Positions 25,535 through 33,920 of a stretch of 64,000 bases of DNA are shown in pieces. The notes beneath the pieces are model-generated. The model did not search any database, was not told where the DNA came from, and saw nothing but the letters and a program-made list of their open reading frames with translations. A program made the position numbers and the translations under genes. The first letter of the stretch is position 1. Each line of letters begins with the position of its first letter. The DNA is from an uncultured cyanobacterium (GTDB lineage: Bacteria > Cyanobacteriota > Cyanobacteriia > Cyanobacteriales > Nostocaceae), in NCBI GenBank assembly GCA_903848645.1, contig CAINGU010000042.1, forward strand, positions 36,978-100,977, given 5' to 3'.

Positions 25535-25550
25535 CATTGCAGTTATATGG
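25535..25550 (+). repeat. Right recombination site of the hupL element
   Basis: The sequence cattgcagttatatgg matches the left site at 13811-13826 at 14 of 16 bases; the 12-base core is identical. After excision, HupL codons SYM are followed by VPGG. Confidence 0.93.
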
Positions 25551-26635
25551 TGCCTGGTGGAGTAATGTGCGCTCCCACTTTAACGGATATTACCCGCGCC
25601 TGGGCAATTTTGGAATATTTCCGCACCAATTGGTTAGAACCAGTTTGGTTAGGTTGTTCTTTAGAAAGATATGAAGAAATTCAATCTTATGAAGACTTTC
25701 AAAAGTGGTTAAATGAAGATGTTAAACACCGAGAATCAGACTTAGGTTTATATTGGCGCATGGGGTTAGATATCGGTTTAGATCGATATGGTGCAGGTGT
25801 GGGTAAATATGTGACTTGGGGTTATATTCCCCATGAGGATAAATACAATCATCCCACCATTGAAGGACGTAACGCTGCTGTAATTATGAAAAGCGGTGTT
25901 TATGATAGCTTCACTGATACTCATACCTTGATGAATCAAGGTTTTGCCCGTGAGAATTTAACCCATTCTTGGTATGATGAGGGTACAGAAGATTGGCATC
26001 CAAGCGATCGCACAACTAACCCAATAAACAACAACCAAAAAGACTTTAATGGGGCATATTCTTGGTCAAGTGCAGTTCTTCACCAAGACTTAGGACGTTT
26101 AGAAGCCGGTCCCCTAGCCCGTCAATTAGTTGCAGGGGGAAATCATGGAGAATCTTGGCAACATTATGACCCCTTTATTCTGGATACATTCAGGAAAATG
26201 GGTGGTGCAAGTGTTCATCTTCGGCAATTAGGAAGAGTTCATGAAATAGTTAAACTATATCGTCAAGCCGAACGCTGTTTAAGAGAGTTCAAATTAAACG
26301 ATCCTTGGTATATTAAACCAGAAGAAAAAGATGGTAAAGGTTGGGGTGCAACCGAAGCCGCTAGAGGTGCATTATGTCACTGGGTAGAAATCGAAAAAGG
26401 CAAAATTAAGAATTACCAAGTTATCGCCCCCGGTACTTGGAATATCGGACCCCGTGACGGAGAAGGACAACTCGGACCGATTGAAAAAGCATTAATAGGA
26501 ACGCCAATTCAAGATCCTAAAGACCCTGTAGAAGTGGGTCATGTAGCCCGTTCTTTTGATTCATGTTTGGTGTGTACTGTTCATGCCCATGATGCGAAAA
26601 CTGGCGAAGAATTAGCTCGTTTTAGAACGGCTTAA
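25547..26635 (+). CDS. hupL: Uptake hydrogenase large subunit HupL, 3' part
   Basis: This is the remaining two thirds of HupL. The ATG at 25547 is an internal codon (the M of HSSYMVPGG), not a real start, and no ribosome-binding site precedes it. The C-terminal nickel motif DSCLVCTVH is followed by a 16-residue extension beginning AHDAKTGEE that HupW is expected to cut off after the histidine. Other hallmarks are GLDIGLDRYG and GATEAARGALCHWV. With the 5' part it makes 531 residues. The protein cannot be made from unrearranged DNA. Confidence 0.97.
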   Translation: MVPGGVMCAPTLTDITRAWAILEYFRTNWLEPVWLGCSLERYEEIQSYEDFQKWLNEDVKHRESDLGLYWRMGLDIGLDRYGAGVGKYVTWGYIPHEDKYNHPTIEGRNAAVIMKSGVYDSFTDTHTLMNQGFARENLTHSWYDEGTEDWHPSDRTTNPINNNQKDFNGAYSWSSAVLHQDLGRLEAGPLARQLVAGGNHGESWQHYDPFILDTFRKMGGASVHLRQLGRVHEIVKLYRQAERCLREFKLNDPWYIKPEEKDGKGWGATEAARGALCHWVEIEKGKIKNYQVIAPGTWNIGPRDGEGQLGPIEKALIGTPIQDPKDPVEVGHVARSFDSCLVCTVHAHDAKTGEELARFRTA

Positions 26636-26819
26636 TTTATGTTACTTAGAATCCCGACTTATTCGATAAGTCAGGGTTCTATATAATTGTTATTTGCAGT
26701 ACAAAAGTTCCCAAATCCGTGGGTTAGTCTGGATTTTAATGAGTAATTGGTAATTCCTAAATATTATATTATGAATTATCAATTATCAATGACAAATTTA
26801 CTAAAATTGGTAACTAATT

Positions 26820-27242
26820 GTGTCTAATTTAGAACTAAATCAATATCTTCCTCAGCTTCCTGAAGCCGCACTGCAAGAATTTATAGAATGGTGTATGTTG
26901 GAGCAGTCAACAGCCGCAGGATTAGAATTTAAACCTGATCAAAGTAAGTTAAAGAATTTAGCACCAGCGGATTATTCTAAGCAATTAGTTGACCAATTTA
27001 TGAAGGTAAGACCTGACCCCATTAGAGCGGGTTTGGTGGCTGTAATTGCTGGAAAACAAGCCGATAAACACGAATTAACAGGTTTGGCTGCTGTGGTTGA
27101 TTTTGTTTCTCTTTATGTTAAATATTTAATTCCTAAAGATGGTAGTAATGCAGAAGAAGCAGATGCAATTTTAGCTAAAGCATCACAACATCAATATGAG
27201 CAACTTGTAGAAATTGCCAAAAAACATGGTGTGAGTTTATAG
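26820..27242 (+). CDS. Conserved hypothetical protein downstream of hupL, 140 aa
   Basis: It starts with GTG (SNLELNQYLPQLPEAALQEF) and is mostly helical, with no signal or membrane segment. Notable text is EFIEWCMLEQ and KVRPDPIRAGLVAVIAGKQA. I do not recognise a domain. It lies 184 bases behind hupL in the same direction, with a palindrome (cccgacttattcgataagtc) between, so it may be transcribed separately. Confidence 0.65.
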   Translation: MSNLELNQYLPQLPEAALQEFIEWCMLEQSTAAGLEFKPDQSKLKNLAPADYSKQLVDQFMKVRPDPIRAGLVAVIAGKQADKHELTGLAAVVDFVSLYVKYLIPKDGSNAEEADAILAKASQHQYEQLVEIAKKHGVSL

Positions 27243-27604
27243 ATTTGTAGGGTGGGCAATGCCCACCAATAAAAACAATAATTGTAGGTTGGGTTAAGCG
27301 GAGCGCAACCCAACACAAAAGGGGTAAGTGAATTATTAACCTTTGTCTGAATCAGGATTAACAGGATTTAAGGATTTTCAGGATGTTTATTTTTAATATT
27401 AGACACAGGAATTTATATACTTAACATGAGTAAATTATCAATGAATAATCCTGTTAATCCTTAAATCCTATTAATCCTGATTCAGACAATAGTAAATGCT
27501 CACACACTTGGTTAGTGTAAATGTTGGGTTTCCTTGCGTCAACCTAACCTACTTTACTATGTAATCATAAATATAGAGTATAATATACATAAAACTATAG
27601 ACTT
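27243..27604. other. Intergenic region of inverted and dispersed repeats
   Basis: No gene is visible in these 362 bases. They hold the palindrome gtagggtgggcaatgcccacc (27247), gtaggttgggttaagcggagc, and a large imperfect inverted repeat: aatcaggattaacaggattt (about 27350) against aatcctgttaatccttaaat (about 27447), which can form a long cruciform or hairpin. The end is the 65-bp direct repeat described separately. Confidence 0.6.
27489..27553 (+). repeat. 65-bp direct repeat upstream of the LRAT-like gene
   Basis: It matches 28096-28160 with four mismatches in 65 positions, same orientation. The repeat contains aatgttgggtttccttgcgt, a piece of the common ttgggtt family. Confidence 0.88.
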
Positions 27605-28093
27605 ATGGTGAGTATTTACAGCATACCGATTGATTCTACATTAAGAATCGCGCGTCATTATTACCTGAGTAAAGATGGTAATTTCAATAATTCTGTTGGT
27701 TGGGGTCCGGCTGGGGTTGAACGGAATGGAACGGTAGAACTCACAGAAAAAGAACTACAGCGCGTTCATGAATATGCTGATTTATTTGGTGAATATAACA
27801 TCCACTCCAATAACTGTGAAATGTTTGCATGGTATGTCAAAACTGGTCGAAGATATTCAGGACAGACAGAAGAAATGATAACAACCAAATTTGGTGCAGC
27901 TTTAGTACAAATTGTTCAACCTGTTCACACTGTTCGTAGTATCAAATATCTGGAAATTGAAAAATCAATCGTAGATCACCTTGATAGGAATTTGCAGAAA
28001 ATCAAACAAAAGAAACTTATTGAGCAACAAACAGCACGAGATGATTTTTGGGCTAAACGAGATGCTGAAAGAAAACAAAAAAATAATAAATAA
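27605..28093 (+). CDS. LRAT-like (C-terminal half) domain protein
   Basis: The 162-residue protein contains NIHSNNCEMFAWYVKTGRRY followed by SGQ, which resembles the NCEHFA..C.TG..S.Q motif of the LRAT branch of NlpC/P60-like proteins, whose cysteine is the catalytic nucleophile. The N-terminal histidine half of a complete LRAT domain is not obvious, so it may be shortened. A basic, lysine- and glutamine-rich tail follows. The gene stands between two 65-bp direct repeats. Confidence 0.55.
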   Translation: MVSIYSIPIDSTLRIARHYYLSKDGNFNNSVGWGPAGVERNGTVELTEKELQRVHEYADLFGEYNIHSNNCEMFAWYVKTGRRYSGQTEEMITTKFGAALVQIVQPVHTVRSIKYLEIEKSIVDHLDRNLQKIKQKKLIEQQTARDDFWAKRDAERKQKNNK

Positions 28094-28095
28094 TT

Positions 28096-28160
28096 ATAGT
28101 AAATGCTGACACACTTGGCTAGTATAAATGTTGGGTTTCCTTGCGTCAACCCAACCTACT
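28096..28160 (+). repeat. 65-bp direct repeat downstream of the LRAT-like gene
   Basis: The partner of 27489-27553. It begins 3 bases after the stop of the LRAT-like gene, so gene and repeats form a compact unit of about 670 bp. Confidence 0.88.
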
Positions 28161-28166
28161 CTTCTA

Positions 28167-28535
28167 CTACTCTTCTACATCAAACCACACAGGAGAAACA
28201 TCATCAACCTGCCCATTATAATTAATCGTAATTTCCTGCCCTTCCCGAATATATTGATGAGCAACAATATCAATAACATTTTTAGCAAAATTCTTAATAT
28301 AAACCGCATTAGGATGATAAGAATGATTAAAAAGAGAAGCAAAACCTAAACCTATTGCTCCGCTTTCTCCATGCCAACCAAAATAATAATTTAATAACAC
28401 CGTTTTAGTAATTAACTTAACTTGCTGTTTAGGAATAACAATCACAGCGGCTCTTTCAATTAAATCTCCTTTAGCAAAATCTTGCTGGGCAAATATACCT
28501 CTACCTTTAGTCTCTGTATCACGAAATACTAGCAT
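28167..28535 (-). CDS. SET-domain protein
   Basis: The 122-residue protein is essentially one short SET domain: TKGRGIFAQQDFAKGDLIER at the start, the LFNHSYHPNA motif near residue 66 (NHS..PN) and the REGQEITINYNG motif near 95. SET domains are SAM-dependent lysine methyltransferases; bacterial free-standing forms have mostly unknown targets. The post-SET cysteines are absent. It is divergent from hupW. No membrane or signal sequence is seen. Confidence 0.82.
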   Translation of the reverse strand: MLVFRDTETKGRGIFAQQDFAKGDLIERAAVIVIPKQQVKLITKTVLLNYYFGWHGESGAIGLGFASLFNHSYHPNAVYIKNFAKNVIDIVAHQYIREGQEITINYNGQVDDVSPVWFDVEE

Positions 28536-28737
28536 ATAGCAATTCTATCTGATGGGTAAGAATGATTTTTGACTAACCACTACAGATAAACGCAGAAAAA
28601 ATAAAGACAAATTTTTGTCACTGACTTACGGCTACTAAACTCACTATAAAGTCAATGATTAAAGATGTAGTCAAAATTTCCGTAAATTTTAATTTTTTGT
28701 GCCAACTTGATGATATTCATGTTATTATAAATATCCC

Positions 28738-29211
28738 ATGCTAACTATCATTGGTTGTGGCAATCTGAATCGGAATGACGATGCTGTCGGCGTAATTATT
28801 GCCCAACGTTTACAGCAATATCTCGCCCAAAATCCTCACCCCAACATCCGCGTTTTCGATAGTGGAACTGCGGGAATGGAAGTGATGTTTCAAGCGAGAG
28901 GAAGTCAAAAATTAATTATTCTTGATGCTAGTTGCACAGGTTCAGAGGCAGGTGCTATATTTAAAGTCCCAGGGAACGAACTAGAAGCACTGCCCGAACC
29001 TAGTTACAACTTACATGATTTTCGTTGGGATCATGCCTTGGCTGCTGGGAGAAAAATCTTTTTAGATGATTTTCCCCAAGAGGTGACAGTCTATTTAATT
29101 GAAGCTGCAAATCTGGATTTTGGACTGGAATTAAGTCCCGTTGTTCAACATTCTGCTGATTTAGTTTTTGCCGAACTAATTACAGTTATCCAACAGAATG
29201 TTATGGCTTAA
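28738..29211 (+). CDS. hupW: Hydrogenase maturation protease HupW
   Basis: HupW removes the C-terminal extension of HupL after nickel insertion. The 157-residue protein begins LTIIGCGNLNRNDDAVGVII (GxGNxxxxDDxVG), with the metal-binding acidic residue in NRNDDAVG, has the second motif FDSGTAGMEVM near residue 40, and LIILDAS near 58, then a histidine in LHDFRWDHALA near 97. This is the plan of the HyaD/HupW endopeptidase family. The gene is close to hupL but separated by small genes. Confidence 0.92.
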   Translation: MLTIIGCGNLNRNDDAVGVIIAQRLQQYLAQNPHPNIRVFDSGTAGMEVMFQARGSQKLIILDASCTGSEAGAIFKVPGNELEALPEPSYNLHDFRWDHALAAGRKIFLDDFPQEVTVYLIEAANLDFGLELSPVVQHSADLVFAELITVIQQNVMA

Positions 29212-29237
29212 TCAACAATCTCAAATCCCCAATTGCA

Positions 29238-29612
29238 TCAAATCCAATCACGATACACTGGCAACTCATCTACTCTCATTTCAAAAGGCACAGTTTGATT
29301 ATCGGGAGGACAAACCCGGATTTTGGCACTGCTAACAATGCCATGAAGAACATTCGCCATAGGGACGATTTGTTGCAAAATTTGCCAGTTAGTAACTTGG
29401 TCAGGGCATTCAATTACTAAAGTCAAAATACTCGCGTGAGTTGTGGCATACCAACGACAATTAGACAACAAACTATGAATAATGCGATCGCATCCTTCAT
29501 AAAAGTATTTGCTAATGGAATGTTCCAATTGTTGTCGAAGCATAATATCTGCTGATGTTGGCTGTATAGGGTGCTTATCATCAGCATGGAATTGATGTTC
29601 TGTTCTCGCCAT
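29238..29612 (-). CDS. Conserved small protein, paralogue of the one at 3368
   Basis: The 124-residue protein shares CDRIIHSLLSNCRWYATT, VIECPDQVTNW and an ending YRDWI with the 123-residue protein encoded at 3368-3739. It lies 18 bases downstream of the SagB-type nitroreductase pseudogene and in its direction, so it was the second gene of that operon. Its own frame is intact. Family and function are not recognised. Confidence 0.7.
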   Translation of the reverse strand: MARTEHQFHADDKHPIQPTSADIMLRQQLEHSISKYFYEGCDRIIHSLLSNCRWYATTHASILTLVIECPDQVTNWQILQQIVPMANVLHGIVSSAKIRVCPPDNQTVPFEMRVDELPVYRDWI

Positions 29613-29630
29613 TTCCGGTTATTTTCCTAT

Positions 29631-30913
29631 TTATTTACCAATTGCCATTGCATACAATACGTCCTTATTGGTTTCTAGAAAGGCTTGGGTTTCATCATCA
29701 TAGAAAGCACCAATAGCACTACAATCTATTCCCCAATAGTTGCTAAATAAATACACTCTCTGTCCGACAAATCCGGCTAATTGCATAGCCGTTTGATAAC
29801 TCAAATAATCGGACACGAAAAATAAAGTTACAGCACAATCTCTAGCTTGATTGATACACAAATAACCTGTTTTTTCTCTAAAGTTACCCGCTTTAATGAG
29901 ATGTGTATTTTTATATAACCCTGGTGAAATTCCCTCGATATCATGCACCACTGAGTAAATTTCTATTTCTTCAAAATTCTCTGTTGGTATTGGTTGTCGA
30001 ACTGCTTGCAAAATTTGCCAATAGACATTTTGAGAAATAGACTGCTTTTGAAAACGCCTAATAGAACGTCTATTCCAAACGTTCTTCAAAAACCGTTCTC
30101 GGTCAAAATTAAATTGAGGATGTTCTAGCTTTTGCTGGTGACTAGGCTGTAAAGACGTTGTTTGATACGTATCTTCAACACATTGATTAACTTGAAAATA
30201 GTCAGTACCACAGACAAAAGGAATAGGTAGCCTTAAGCGTCTGACTGGTTTTTCTTGCGCTTCTTGTCGAAATCACACAACTAGTAATAAACTCCTTATT
30301 CTCAAATCCCAAATCTGCATTGAGAATAAGTTTATCAAAATCAAAGCCTAGTTGTATGTTGTTTTCGTGAAGATATGCAAAAAGCAGCGATAGCACCCAA
30401 ATGGTGTCCGCTATCCAACAAACAATATCTCAAACTCCTGTCTTGATATTTCCAGCTAGACCTATGATAAACACAACTAACTAAAAAGATGAATCCATTG
30501 ATACATTTATTTGGTATAACATAATTCTCCAATCCATCATCAATTAATTCATAAATTAATGTCAGACAATTATTCTCAACTTCTATATGGTAAATGCCAT
30601 CTATTATGCCTTCTACCCCACGCATTTGTACATAAACTTCCGTAGGGTATAAAGCCCCTGCTGACGGATTTACCCGCAATTTATAGCGACTATCTTTATA
30701 TATCTTTTCTAAAGTAATAGCACTAGTTAACCACAAAAAAGCATGAATAGGGTTATTGCGATTTAATTGCAAGCACCGATAAAAACGAGGATAAACTTTA
30801 AAAGAAATTGGTTGTGTAGCGGCATCTACATAATTAGGATTAACTTGTACTGATAAGTAGGAATGCTTGCTTAAATCGTGATAGGCTTTTCCAGAAATCT
30901 TACTGTAAGGCAT
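29631..30913 (-). pseudogene. SagB-type nitroreductase-like dehydrogenase, two frameshifts
   Basis: The gene starts at 30913 (MPYSKISGKAYHDLSKHSY) and runs through three frames. The first piece has NPSAGALYPTEVYV and YCLLDSGHHLGAIAA; reading then continues, after skipping one base in a T-run near 30380, with AYLHENNIQLGFDFDKL; after a second single-base skip near 30265 it continues QEAQEKPVRRLRLPIPF and later NVWNRRSIRRFQKQSIS and SDYLSYQTAMQLAGFVGQR. This is the two-domain SagB/nitroreductase (FMN) fold. The length of 1283 bases is 427 codons plus 2. Sequencing errors are possible, but two independent breaks favour a pseudogene. Confidence 0.85.
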
Positions 30914-31104
30914 TTTTTAGTAACATTAAAACTGTTGATCCATTATCATTTTGATTATTAATATCAGTTAGGAGTCAGTAGTCAGGAGAAAGAAGAAGGA
31001 AGAAGTTAAGAATTATCTAGAACCTAAAAAAGTGCTTAAGTTTTGATTGTATCAAGCCTTATGGCTTACGCCACGCTATCAGCAATTCCTAAGTATAAAA
31101 AATA

Positions 31105-31158
31105 AACTATAGATCCCCGACTTTTCCAAAAAGTTGGGGAAAAAAGTCGGGAATCTGT
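31105..31158. repeat. Palindromic repeat, agatccccgactt family
   Basis: Text agatccccgacttttccaaa followed by agttggggaaaaaagtcggg shows overlapping inverted halves. It lies in the gap between purQ and the SagB pseudogene and is related to copies at 3308, 5172 and 26645. The rest of this gap (30914-31182) has no gene. Confidence 0.65.
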
Positions 31159-31182
31159 TTACTGTTTATGTTTAGCAGTTAG

Positions 31183-31854
31183 TTACACCAAAGCTGCTAC
31201 CTTTCCCAACAACCCCTCAAACAAGCGCAAACCATCACTATTACCTAAAGCGGAATCTGCTGCTCTTTCTGGATGTGGCATCATCCCCAAAACATTACCT
31301 TGAAGATTACAAATCCCCGCAATATTGTTTAATGAACCATTGGGATTTTCTTGATAACGAAATAAAACTTGTCCGTTGGTTTCGATTTCTGCTAAAGTAG
31401 TTTCGTCACTGTAGAATCGCCCCTCTCCGTGTGCAATAGGTAAAGTGATGATTTCCCCTTCCGCATAACCATGAGTCCAAGGTAAATTATTACGCTCAAC
31501 TTTCAAAGGAGAGCGATCGCAAATAAAGTGCAAATCTTGATTTCTAGCCAATGCTCCAGGTAATAAACCAGCTTCAGTTAATACCTGAAAGCCGTTGCAA
31601 ATACCGATGACAAATTTACCTTGTTGTGCATGGTTAATTACTTGCTGCATCACAGGAGAGAAGCGAGCGATCGCTCCACAACGCAAATAATCCCCATAAC
31701 TAAAGCCACCAGGGACAATCACCACATCTATATCACTAATATCCGTCTCTTGATGCCAAATCATGCGCGTTGGTTGTCCTAGCAAATCTCTAGTAACATA
31801 GGCCACATCACGATCACAATTAGAACCTGGAAAAACTAAAATACCAAATTTCAT
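31183..31854 (-). CDS. purQ: Phosphoribosylformylglycinamidine synthase, glutaminase subunit PurQ
   Basis: PurQ releases ammonia from glutamine for FGAM synthesis in purine biosynthesis. The 223-residue class I amidotransferase shows FPGSNCDRD near residue 9, the oxyanion region PGGFSYGDYLRCG near 49, the nucleophile cysteine in GICNGFQVL near 84 and the histidine/glutamate pair in MMPHPERA near 195. purS lies upstream, 112 bases away, in the same direction; purL is not in the window. Length is normal. Confidence 0.96.
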   Translation of the reverse strand: MKFGILVFPGSNCDRDVAYVTRDLLGQPTRMIWHQETDISDIDVVIVPGGFSYGDYLRCGAIARFSPVMQQVINHAQQGKFVIGICNGFQVLTEAGLLPGALARNQDLHFICDRSPLKVERNNLPWTHGYAEGEIITLPIAHGEGRFYSDETTLAEIETNGQVLFRYQENPNGSLNNIAGICNLQGNVLGMMPHPERAADSALGNSDGLRLFEGLLGKVAALV

Positions 31855-31870
31855 TGTTTGTCAGAGGAAA

Positions 31871-31900
31871 GGGAACAGGGAACAGGGAACAGGGAACAGG
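31871..31900 (+). repeat. Short tandem heptamer repeat gggaaca
   Basis: Four units of gggaaca/g are arranged in tandem in the purS-purQ gap, followed by a second run of taccaattaccca-type units at about 31925-31968. Such heptanucleotide runs are typical of filamentous cyanobacteria. Confidence 0.8.
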
Positions 31901-31966
31901 CAAAAGATAAAAGGTAAGAGTTTTCCCAATTACCAATTACCCATTACCAATTACCCATTACCAATT

Positions 31967-32245
31967 TCAAAATACGCCAGTTTGTGATTCTACTTCAATC
32001 AAATCAAAGCGATAATTTTCAATTACCGGATTTGATAACATTTGGTCACAGATTTGATTTAAGTCTCGACGCGCTTTCATCTCATCAGGTGCGACAATAG
32101 TTAACTCAATGTACTTACCAATTCTCACCTGTTCCACGTTGTCGTATCCCATTTGTTTGAGGCCAGATTGTACAGCCACACCAGCAGGATCTAAAACTGA
32201 AGTCCTAAGTGTTACGAAAATTTTAGCTAAATATTTTATTTGCAC
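31967..32245 (-). CDS. purS: Phosphoribosylformylglycinamidine synthase subunit PurS
   Basis: PurS joins PurQ and PurL in the three-part FGAM synthase. The conserved part starts VQIKYLAKIFVTLRTSVLDP and contains AGVAVQSGLKQMGYDNV and GKYIELTI, which match PurS. I prefer the GTG at 32245 (92 residues, normal size) over the ATG at 32326, whose 27 extra residues look unlike the family. No clear ribosome-binding site marks either start. purQ follows downstream. Confidence 0.9.
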   Translation of the reverse strand: MQIKYLAKIFVTLRTSVLDPAGVAVQSGLKQMGYDNVEQVRIGKYIELTIVAPDEMKARRDLNQICDQMLSNPVIENYRFDLIEVESQTGVF

Positions 32246-32381
32246 AGGCTTTTTGCTGAATGCTGCGATCGCTATCCTATAACTTTTATGTTCCAAGTGA
32301 GTGAAAATATAATTAGGATTTAGCAATGTAGGAGTAATTCATGAATTACCCCTACCATAGATACAAATTTAACAAACATTT

Positions 32382-32762
32382 ATGAGAGCGATACATACCC
32401 GTAGTCAAGAACGGATTTTAAACCTGTTACAAAGTATTAAACAAGGCATTTCTGCCCAGGATATTTACGTGGAATTACGTAACCTCAAACAAAGCATGGG
32501 TTTAGCAACAGTTTACCGTTCCTTAGATGCTCTCAAACTAGAAGGCTTAGTACAGGTGCGAACTTTGGCCAATGGTGAAGCCCTGTATAGCTTAATACAG
32601 CAAGATAAACATCATCTAACTTGCTTACAGTGCGGTATTTCTATACCCATTCATCAATGTCCTGTCCATGAACTGGAAAACCAATTACAAACCAGTCATC
32701 AATTTAAAGTTTTTTATCACACCCTAGAGTTTTTTGGACTGTGTAAAAAATGTCAAATCTAA
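32382..32762 (+). CDS. zur: Fur-family zinc regulator Zur (FurB type)
   Basis: The 126-residue repressor has the winged-helix part [20 protein letters not shown] followed by [17 protein letters not shown] (recognition helix around residues 48-62), a HHLTCLQCG metal site near 85-92 (CxxC) and a C-terminal GLCKKC pair for the structural zinc. The text is very close to FurB of Anabaena, which acts as Zur and controls zinc uptake and oxidative-stress genes. Its stop overlaps the end of the convergent SPFH gene by 4 bases. Confidence 0.88.
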   Translation: MRAIHTRSQERILNLLQSIKQGISAQDIYVELRNLKQSMGLATVYRSLDALKLEGLVQVRTLANGEALYSLIQQDKHHLTCLQCGISIPIHQCPVHELENQLQTSHQFKVFYHTLEFFGLCKKCQI

Positions 32763-33736
32763 TTAGTGGGAAATAAAGGTTTAGGATCACCATCATTATT
32801 GGAAACAATAGAACGAATACCTTCTAAAGTACCAGGAATAGTGCGAGGATCCATAAACATCACCTTACTACTATCGCTTTTACCAATAGTTGTCCCCATA
32901 TCCAGATAACTCAAAGCCAATAACACTTCCACCGCTTTTTGTGCATCAGGATTAGCCTTGATTTTTTGGGCAATAATTTCTGCTGATTCAGCGATCGCTT
33001 GTGCCTTTAAAACCTGTTGTTGACGTTCTGCTTGCGCCCTGAGAATGATGGCTTTTTGTTCAGCTTCTGCCTGCATAATTACTGATTTTTGTCGGGCTTC
33101 CGCGTCCAAAAGTTGGGCATCTGCCTTACCCCTAGCACTATTCACAGCAGATTCTCTATCTCCTTCCGAAGTTAAAATAGATGCGCGTTTGCGTCGTTCA
33201 GCGGACATTTGCAATTCCATTGCTTCCCGCACAGCTTGAGAAGGAATAATATCCCTCAACTCAACCCTAGTCACCTTTACACCCCAAGGATCAGTAGAAA
33301 CGTCCAACTCCTGTAATAACAGTTCATTAATTTGATTACGGGCAGTAAAAGTTTGATCTAACTCCAATTGTCCCATTTCCGCGCGAATTTGAGTTAATAC
33401 CAAATTCACCATAGCCGACTGGAGATTTTCCACCTTATAGCGGGCTTTTTCCATATCCACAATCCGCCAGTAAACCACAGCATCCACCTCAATCCCCACA
33501 TTATCGCGGGTGATACACTTTTGGGGCGGAATATCCAAAACTTTTTCCCGAATAGTTTCTTGGTAGACAACCTTATCAATAAACGGGATGAGAATATTTA
33601 GCCCTGGTTGCATTTTTTTGTTATAACTACCCAATCTTTCTACCAAAGCTTCATTTCCCTGATTGACAACCCGCACAGATCCGACAACAGCCGAACCACC
33701 AAGTGCTAAAAAGATAAGTAAAAAAAACTGTTCCAT
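32759..33736 (-). CDS. SPFH/band-7 membrane protein (stomatin/QmcA-like)
   Basis: The 325-residue protein starts with a membrane anchor ([20 protein letters not shown]), then the band-7 domain with [40 protein letters not shown] and [20 protein letters not shown], and ends in a coiled coil rich in alanine, glutamate and arginine ([20 protein letters not shown], about residues 200-250). Such proteins form membrane microdomain rings and often pair with NfeD proteins; one lies just upstream at 33921 in the same direction. Confidence 0.93.
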   Translation of the reverse strand: MEQFFLLIFLALGGSAVVGSVRVVNQGNEALVERLGSYNKKMQPGLNILIPFIDKVVYQETIREKVLDIPPQKCITRDNVGIEVDAVVYWRIVDMEKARYKVENLQSAMVNLVLTQIRAEMGQLELDQTFTARNQINELLLQELDVSTDPWGVKVTRVELRDIIPSQAVREAMELQMSAERRKRASILTSEGDRESAVNSARGKADAQLLDAEARQKSVIMQAEAEQKAIILRAQAERQQQVLKAQAIAESAEIIAQKIKANPDAQKAVEVLLALSYLDMGTTIGKSDSSKVMFMDPRTIPGTLEGIRSIVSNNDGDPKPLFPTN

Positions 33737-33920
33737 AATAATTTTCTCCCTATTTGCAGATATTAACCATCAAAGCAGGAACTAAACCCTGCCCAAGTTG
33801 AAACCTGGAGTAATGCGAGCATCTTGCTCGCTACTCATCACCAGGGAGCAAGATGCTCCCACTACTTTCAATAACTATGGCTCTCAAAATAGACGTGGTA
33901 TAACAACCAACAACTGACAA

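Larger units (their letters stand above)
13815..25538 (+). mobile_element. hupL DNA excision element (11,724 bp, XisC type)
   Basis: The element interrupts hupL and is bounded by direct repeats with a shared 12-bp core (13815-13826 and 25539-25550). It encodes its own tyrosine-type recombinase at the right end. Its length is divisible by three and both hupL parts are in the same frame, so precise excision restores the gene; in relatives this happens only in differentiating heterocysts. Cargo, left to right: a DUF5674 operon, two small unknown genes, an aspartyl-protease-like gene, two DUF4157 toxin loci with partners, a DUF433/DUF5615 pair and xisC. The first 295 bases after the border hold no gene. 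Several parts are internally duplicated. Confidence 0.95.

Noticed and set aside
27243..27604. Repeats considered as a CRISPR array
   Set aside because: The units differ in length, have no regular spacers and no cas genes are near; they are dispersed intergenic repeats.
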